Positions 59,376-64,000 of a DNA stretch of 64,000 nt are shown piece by piece. Source of the DNA: Streptomyces sp. DT2A-34 (GTDB lineage Bacteria; Actinomycetota; Actinomycetes; Streptomycetales; Streptomycetaceae); the NCBI RefSeq assembly GCF_030499515.1, contig NZ_JASTWJ010000001.1, positions 4,754,001 to 4,818,000 of the forward strand, given 5' to 3'. The notes under the pieces are model-generated. The model ran no database searches, was not told the DNA's origin, and saw only the letters and a program-made list of their open reading frames with translations. How positions within the stretch are numbered: position 1 is the stretch's first letter; every line of letters starts with the position of its first letter. Both the position numbers and the translations under genes were made by a program.

Positions 59376-61499
59376 CTACTCGGTTCGCGTGGCGTCGTCA
59401 CCCGTCACGTCGGTCACCGTCCAGCGCTGGTTGGCGCCTGAGTTCGCGAGCCATACGCCGACGGAGGCGCCGTCGCTCGTGGACTGGCCGGAGACGTCCG
59501 CGAGGCGGCCGGTGGCGGCGTTGACGAGGGTCCAGGTGCCGTCCCCGGTCGACGACATGATCCACTGGGCGGCGCTGTCGCGGGTGTCCTCGTCGGGCTC
59601 GGCCACCAGGGCGCCGTCGCGCACGGCCAGGCGCTTGCCCGCGGTCGCCTCGGTGAAGGCGTACCGCTTGCGGTTGTCGGTGCCGCTGATCTGCTCCAGC
59701 CGCCACTGCTGACCGCTGGGGTCGGCGGCGTCGGCGGTCTTGATGACCAGGCCGGTGCCGTTGTCGGCGATGGTGAGGTCCTTGCCGCTCTGGACGCCGG
59801 TCAGCCGGTAGGTGTGACCGGCGCGCAGCTCGGCCGCGTCCTTCGCGACGCCGGACACGCCCTTGACGAGGAACGACGTCACGGACTGGGCGGGCACGGT
59901 GAGCGTGGCCTGCTTGCCGGTGACCCGGACCGCCTGCTGCCGCTCCAGCTTGCCGTCGGCGCTGGTCACCACCGGGGTGACGGTGGCGCGGGAGGAGATA
60001 CGGCCGAACTTCGACAGGTCGAGGGTGACCTCGCGCGCCTCGGTGGTGCTGTTGACGTGGACGACGGTCGCCGCGTCGCCCTTCTTGGCGATCGCCGCGG
60101 TGCTGGAGGTGTCGTTCGTCTTGATCAGCCGGTCGCCGGGCTTGATGTAGTGGGTGAAGTTACGGGCCGTGTCGAACTTGGTGTTGGTGTAGATCGGGCA
60201 GGACTCCAGGGTGTCCTTCGAGGTGCAGCTGAACGACAGCTGGATCTCGCCCCAGTTGCCGCCCTTCGCGGACTCGCCGCCCGGCTTCATGTTGTCGTAG
60301 TCCTCGACGGGCTGCCAGAACACCCAGGCGCGGGGCTCCAGTTCGCGCAGGTCGTCGACGATGCGCTGGGCGAGGCCGAGGCCGGGCCGCATGTCGGTGA
60401 AGCTCTGGCCGTCGCCCCAGTCGCCCTCGACCTCGCTCATCCACAGCGGCTTGTCGGCGGCCTTGGCCAGGTCGCGCACGGTGGTGCGCTGGCCGGTGCC
60501 GTAGGTGTGGACGTTCATCTGGCCGACGAGGTCGCGGACCTCCTGGGGGTAGGAGTTCCAGTTGGTGGCGAACGTACCGGGGTTGGTCTCGTCCATCGCG
60601 GAGATCTCCGCGCCGCTCTTGGACTGCTCCAGGGTCGGGGCCAGCGCGCGCAGTACCTTCTGCTGGAGTTCGGGGCCCATGTGGGCGCCCTCCTGACGGC
60701 CGCCGACGGGCTCGCCGTCCGCGCCGAGCTTGGTGCCCCAGTAGTTGGTGTTCGGCTCGTTGAACGGGTCCAGGGTGTCGACCTTGATGCCGTGCGCCTT
60801 CTCCAGGCGTTCGGTGGCACCCACCAGGTACTTGGCGAAGTCGTCGACGGACTCGGTCTTGAGCTGGTCCTTGCCCGCGTCGAAGTTGCCGGAGACGTAG
60901 CCGCTCTCGGTCATGAACCACGGCGGGGAGTTGCTGAAGGTCTCCCAGTGGGTGATGTCCTTCTTGATGCGGTCGACCCACCAGCGCTGCGTCTTGTCGG
61001 CCTTGTCGTTCCAGTCGGCGGGGTCGTCGGCGTCCCACCAGTCGACGTCCTCGCGGGTGGTGCCCGCCGGGGCCTTCCACCAGCCCTCGACCGCGCCGCC
61101 GGCGCGCAGGTAGTCCTTGACGTCCGGGGCGTTGCCGCCGCCGATGTTGTAGCGGGCGATGTTCAGCGCGAGCCCGTCGTCCCCGAAGAGGAGCTTCGCC
61201 AGCTTCTCGCGTACCGCGGGCGGGTAGTCGCCGGTGGCGTTGGCGAACCAGACCAGGCTGGTGCCCCAGCCCTCGAACTTCTCGTGCTTGTAGGAGGGGT
61301 CGGGCTGGACGGTGACCGCAGCGGTCGCGGTCGTGTCCGCGTGCGCGGCGGGCAGTGCGGTGGCGGCCAGAACGGTCCCGGTCGCGAGGGCCGTGACGCC
61401 GATCCCCAGGAGGCTTCTCTTAGGGCCCTTCTGATGGATCTCCGCGGAGGAAGGAGCGGCGTCCGGTGCGTGCTCTCGGCGTGCGGTGTGAAGGGTCAT
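59376..61499 (-). CDS. Secreted GH30-type glycosidase with a ricin-like C-terminal domain
   Basis: 707 residues from ATG 61499. A long polar N terminus precedes the signal core (LLGIGVTALATGTVLAATAL, cleavage near AHADTT). The GH30-like barrel follows: KFEGWGTSLVWFANATGDYP, NIARYNIGGGNAPDVKDYLR, SNSPPWFMTESGYVSGN, LDPFNEPNTNYWG with the acid/base Glu, and KPLWMSEVEGDWGDG with the nucleophile Glu. A beta side-domain (about 480-560) and a C-terminal carbohydrate-binding domain (about 570-700) complete the protein; the last part has ricin-type blocks (GQQWRLEQISG, AAQWIMSSTGDGTWTLVNAA, NQRWTVTDV). It likely degrades a plant or microbial beta-1,6-linked galactan or glucan, to be tested. Confidence 0.88.
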   Translation of the reverse strand: MTLHTARREHAPDAAPSSAEIHQKGPKRSLLGIGVTALATGTVLAATALPAAHADTTATAAVTVQPDPSYKHEKFEGWGTSLVWFANATGDYPPAVREKLAKLLFGDDGLALNIARYNIGGGNAPDVKDYLRAGGAVEGWWKAPAGTTREDVDWWDADDPADWNDKADKTQRWWVDRIKKDITHWETFSNSPPWFMTESGYVSGNFDAGKDQLKTESVDDFAKYLVGATERLEKAHGIKVDTLDPFNEPNTNYWGTKLGADGEPVGGRQEGAHMGPELQQKVLRALAPTLEQSKSGAEISAMDETNPGTFATNWNSYPQEVRDLVGQMNVHTYGTGQRTTVRDLAKAADKPLWMSEVEGDWGDGQSFTDMRPGLGLAQRIVDDLRELEPRAWVFWQPVEDYDNMKPGGESAKGGNWGEIQLSFSCTSKDTLESCPIYTNTKFDTARNFTHYIKPGDRLIKTNDTSSTAAIAKKGDAATVVHVNSTTEAREVTLDLSKFGRISSRATVTPVVTSADGKLERQQAVRVTGKQATLTVPAQSVTSFLVKGVSGVAKDAAELRAGHTYRLTGVQSGKDLTIADNGTGLVIKTADAADPSGQQWRLEQISGTDNRKRYAFTEATAGKRLAVRDGALVAEPDEDTRDSAAQWIMSSTGDGTWTLVNAATGRLADVSGQSTSDGASVGVWLANSGANQRWTVTDVTGDDATRTE

Positions 61500-61589
61500 G
61501 TGGCGGAGCCACCTGTCCCTTCGCGCCGTGCGGCGAGAGTGCGTGCCGGACGCCGCGACGCCGCGGAGATCCATCAGAAGGGCCCTAAG
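61419..61589. repeat. Inverted duplication across the GH30 gene start
   Basis: Perfect 29-bp arms (61419-61447 and 61561-61589) enclose 113 bases. Between them the sequence remains similar in inverted orientation (for example GCGGCGTCCGGTGCGTGCTC against GCGGCGTCCGGCACGCACTC), so nearly the whole 171 bases form an imperfect palindrome centred near ATG 61499. The right arm on the plus strand encodes EIHQKGPK, the same peptide as the minus-strand gene, so the 5' end of the gene was copied in inverted orientation. Confidence 0.85.
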
Positions 61590-61717
61590 GGTGCGGTGTG
61601 CCATCTCGAGTACTCCAGCTCTTCTGTGCGCCGCGCGTCCCGGCGGGGCACAGAGATCGGGACCGCAGGGTGCGGTTCGGTGCGGTTCGGTGCGTTCTCG
61701 TATGGTTTTGGCTCGTA

Positions 61718-61733
61718 ATGTTTACGTAAACAT
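61718..61733. promoter_or_regulatory. 16-bp perfect palindrome, probable LacI operator
   Basis: ATGTTTACGTAAACAT, a perfect palindrome in AT-rich DNA between the divergent GH30 and LacI genes. LacI/GalR proteins bind such sites with a central CG. The location allows control of both genes, probably released by an oligosaccharide from the GH30 substrate. Confidence 0.85.
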
Positions 61734-61815
61734 CCGCTGGCGGGATGTCTACACTGTGCGAATCTCAGCGGTCAAGGAGTCGTCCGGGCCGAAAGTTGCG
61801 CAGCCAGGGGGCGGA

Positions 61816-62910
61816 GTGGACACGACCGACAAAAGCGGCGCACGGATGGACACGCCAACCGCGGGAGGACGTACGCGCAAGCGCGCCGCCCGCCCCCGCC
61901 AGGGCGCCTCCATGGCCGACGTCGCCCGCCTCGCCGGCGTCTCCTCCCAGACCGTCTCCCGTGTCTCCAACGGCTTCCCGGGCGTGACCGAGGAGACCCG
62001 GCAGCAGGTCATGGCCGCGATGCGGGAGCTGGGCTACCGGCCCAACAGCGCCGCGCGGGCGCTCAAGCGCGGCGAGTTCCGCACCCTCGGCGTGATCACC
62101 TTCTCCCTGTCCACCATGGGCAACATCCGCACGCTGGAGGCGATCGCGACCGCCGCCGCCCAGCACGGTTACGCCGTCACGCTGCTGCCCGTGGCCGTCC
62201 CCACCCAGGACGAGGTGAACGGCGCCTTCTCCCGGCTCGGGGAACTCGCCGTGGACGCGGTCATCGTCATCATGGAGATCCATCTGCTCGACGCGGCGAC
62301 GGTCTCCCTGCCGCCCGGCGTGCAGGTCGTGGTGGCCGACTCGGACGCCGGCGACCGCTACACCGTCGTCGACACCGACCAGGCGGGCGGCGCCCGCGAC
62401 GCCGTACGGCATCTGCTGGACCTCGGCCACGACACGGTGTGGCACCTGGCCGGGCCGGAGGACTCCTTCGCCGCCCAGCGCCGTGCCAACGCCTGGCGCG
62501 CCACCCTCACGGAGGCGGGCGCGGTCCCGCCGCCCCTGGTGCGCGGCGACTGGTCGGCCGAATCCGGTTACCGGGCCGGTCTGCGACTCGCCGAACAGCA
62601 GGACTGCACGGCCGTGTTCGCCGCCAACGACCAGATGGCGCTGGGCCTGCTGCGTGCCCTGCACGAAAGCGGCCTGAGGGTCCCCGACGACGTCAGCGTC
62701 ATCGGCTTCGACGACATCCCCGAGTCCGCGTCCTTCCTGCCCCCGCTCACCACCATCCACCAGGACTTCGCGGAAGTGGGCCGCCTCTGCGTCGAGGGCG
62801 TCATCGGCAAGATGCGGCACGCCGGCACCGCGCACGGCACCACCCTCGTCCCGACCCGCCTCGTGCCACGCCGGAGCACGGCACCGCGGCCTGAGCGCCG
62901 GGGCGGCTAG
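61816..62910 (+). CDS. LacI-family transcriptional regulator
   Basis: 364 residues from GTG 61816 (AGGGGGCGGA upstream; an ATG at 61846 is possible). After a basic N-terminal tail, the LacI HTH lies at about residues 32-85: ASMADVARLAGVSSQTVSRV, SNGFPGVTEETRQQVMAAMR and LGYRPNSAARALKRG (hinge). The sugar-binding domain has RTLGVITFSLSTMGNIRTLE, VFAANDQMALGLLRALHESG and VPDDVSVIGFDDIPESASFL with PPLTTIHQDFAEVGR, all typical. It should repress the divergent GH30 gene through the palindrome at 61718. The stop overlaps the photolyase stop by four bases on the other strand. Confidence 0.92.
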   Translation: MDTTDKSGARMDTPTAGGRTRKRAARPRQGASMADVARLAGVSSQTVSRVSNGFPGVTEETRQQVMAAMRELGYRPNSAARALKRGEFRTLGVITFSLSTMGNIRTLEAIATAAAQHGYAVTLLPVAVPTQDEVNGAFSRLGELAVDAVIVIMEIHLLDAATVSLPPGVQVVVADSDAGDRYTVVDTDQAGGARDAVRHLLDLGHDTVWHLAGPEDSFAAQRRANAWRATLTEAGAVPPPLVRGDWSAESGYRAGLRLAEQQDCTAVFAANDQMALGLLRALHESGLRVPDDVSVIGFDDIPESASFLPPLTTIHQDFAEVGRLCVEGVIGKMRHAGTAHGTTLVPTRLVPRRSTAPRPERRGG

Positions 62911-64000
62911 GACGTCTCCCGCCCAATCCCCCGCCCCTCCCTGAACCGGGCGGCGCCCTCCGCGAGATCCACGATCCGGGCGGGGTAGTCCAGGTCCGCG
63001 CGGGTGGCGTCGTCGAGGTCCGGGAGGCGGTGGATCGTCGCGGCGTCGAGGCCGCGGAGTTCGGGGAGCCAGCGGCGTACGTACTCCCCGTGCGGGTCGA
63101 AGCGGCGGGCCTGGACGAGTGGGTTGAGGACCCGGTTCGGGCGGGTGTCCGTGCCGGTACCGGCCACCCACTGCCAGTTGAGCTGGTTGTCGGCGATGTC
63201 GCCGTCGACGAGGAGGTCCAGGAAGTGGCGGGCCCCCACCCGCCAGTCCACGTACAGCGTCTTGGTGAGGAAGCTCGCCGCGAGCATGCGGGCGCGGCCC
63301 GGCATCCAGCCCTCGTGGCCCAGCTGCCGCAGGGCCGCGTCGACGACGGGGTAGCCCGTGCGGCCCTCCTTCCAGGCCTCGGTCTCCAACGCGCCGCGGC
63401 GCCAGCGGTCGTGCCGGGGACGGTAGTCGTGGTCGGCGGCGTCGGGGCGGGCCGCCAGGACCTGGTGGTGGAAGTCCCGCCAGGCCAGTTGGCGGACGAA
63501 CGCATACGCACCGGGGTTGTGCTGTTCGCGCGCCCGGTGCAGCAGTTCGGTCGGTGACAGACAGCCGAAGTGCAGGTAGGGGGAGAGCCTGGAGGTCGCG
63601 TCGGCGGCGAGGTCGTCGTGCTGGTCGTCGTATGCGCAGAGGGGGCCCGCCAGCCAGGAGCGCAGCCTGCGGCGGGCCTCGGACTCACCGCCGGTGGGCA
63701 GGCCCGGCGAGGTGGGGCCCGACGCCAGGGACTGCGGGCCGGGCAGGCCGGCCGTGCGTACGTCCGGCAGCCGTACGGTGTCCGGGGCCGGGAGGACACC
63801 GCGTACGGAGAAGCCCTCCCAGCGGCGGAAGTACGGGGTGAAGACCGCGAAGTGGTCCTTGTCCTTGCCCGCGGGCGTCAGCGCCCCGGGCGGTACGACC
63901 GTCAACGACGCTTCGTGGACGTGCAGTTCACGTCGGTCACCGGCCAGCTCCGCGCGCAGCCGCTCCTCACGCCGCATCGCGTAGCGACTCACCCCGCCCG
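62907..64000 (-). CDS. phr: Deoxyribodipyrimidine photolyase, 3' part
   Basis: The frame runs from beyond the right edge to the stop at 62907, giving about 364 residues; the N-terminal photolyase domain start lies outside. It enters at GVSRYAMRREERLRAELAGD. HFAVFTPYFRRWEG, SRLSPYLHFGCLSPTELLHR and AYAFVRQLAWRDFHHQVLAA are in the FAD-binding domain. ALETEAWKEGRTGYPVVDAA, LRQLGHEGWMPGRARMLAAS and FLTKTLYVDWRVGARHFLDL complete the FAD-binding site, with NWQWVAGTGTDTRPNRVLNP and FDPHGEYVRRWLPEL. These are the CPD photolyase class I signatures, so the protein repairs cyclobutane pyrimidine dimers with light. Confidence 0.93.
   Translation of the reverse strand, partial: GGVSRYAMRREERLRAELAGDRRELHVHEASLTVVPPGALTPAGKDKDHFAVFTPYFRRWEGFSVRGVLPAPDTVRLPDVRTAGLPGPQSLASGPTSPGLPTGGESEARRRLRSWLAGPLCAYDDQHDDLAADATSRLSPYLHFGCLSPTELLHRAREQHNPGAYAFVRQLAWRDFHHQVLAARPDAADHDYRPRHDRWRRGALETEAWKEGRTGYPVVDAALRQLGHEGWMPGRARMLAASFLTKTLYVDWRVGARHFLDLLVDGDIADNQLNWQWVAGTGTDTRPNRVLNPLVQARRFDPHGEYVRRWLPELRGLDAATIHRLPDLDDATRADLDYPARIVDLAEGAARFREGRGIGRETS

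Noticed and set aside
1..64000. CRISPR arrays, tRNA or rRNA genes, prophage or integrative element ends
   Set aside because: No regularly spaced repeats, cloverleaf-like sequences, integrase gene or attachment-site pairs were recognised by eye.

Overview
The window is high-GC actinobacterial DNA and is almost certainly from a Streptomyces chromosome. The signs are frequent GTG starts, GGAGG-type ribosome binding sites, an AfsR/SARP-type regulator with NB-ARC and TPR parts, secreted peptidoglycan-binding proteins, an orphan type VII secretion substrate cluster, and the csp / DEAD-box helicase / CBS / small-protein gene order. Many genes are broken by frameshifts, deletions or an insertion sequence, which fits a chromosome-arm or accessory region in decay. 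All assignments come from reading translations and DNA motifs by eye; no database search was run.

Layout. 1-2.7 kb: the 5' part of an XRE regulator and two secreted cell-wall-type proteins. 2.7-10.1 kb: remnants of a flavin monooxygenase, an S15-type hydrolase, a DUF6114-like protein, an MMPL transporter, a YhgE-like membrane protein and a TetR gene. Among them lies an intact SDR/alpha-beta hydrolase operon, controlled by the same palindrome that precedes an intact TetR gene 3 kb away. 11-14.8 kb: a large SARP/NB-ARC/TPR regulator divergent from a 110-residue companion. 15.4-16.3 kb: an XRE/DUF2975 pair. 16.7-23.3 kb: an FbpABC-type ferric iron importer, divergent across an iron box from a rare adenylation-carrier-membrane acyltransferase fusion. 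23.4-31.3 kb: a WD40 remnant, a two-gene membrane operon with a divergent MerR regulator, DM13, flavodoxin, SRPBCC and TfoX-domain genes, a frameshifted Fpg/Nei glycosylase and a CatB-type acetyltransferase fragment.

31.5-35.2 kb: a WXG100 protein, a T7SS-signal protein and two companions in one overlapping operon, flanked by two similar 2-TM proteins. 36-41.2 kb and 55.4-58.9 kb: two copies of a cold-shock cassette (cold-shock protein, DEAD-box helicase, CBS protein, small conserved protein) plus a MerR-like regulator. In both copies the helicase Shine-Dalgarno sequence lies in the 3' arm of a hairpin. 41.5-55.4 kb: a WD40 remnant, an orphan sugar-binding lipoprotein, a Ppx/GppA remnant, an F420-type oxidoreductase with an isochorismatase-like hydrolase, acetyltransferases, a Ser/Thr kinase, and a GAF/PP2C phosphatase gene destroyed by an IS110-family element and a large internal deletion. 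59.3-64 kb: a secreted GH30 glycosidase with an inverted duplication across its start, a LacI regulator with a 16-bp palindromic operator, and the 3' part of a photolyase gene.

The best-supported points for follow-up are the hairpins that cover the helicase ribosome binding sites, the IS110 element with a candidate bridge-RNA region, the iron-box-linked fusion enzyme, the inverted duplication at the GH30 start, and the T7SS operon framed by paralogous membrane proteins.
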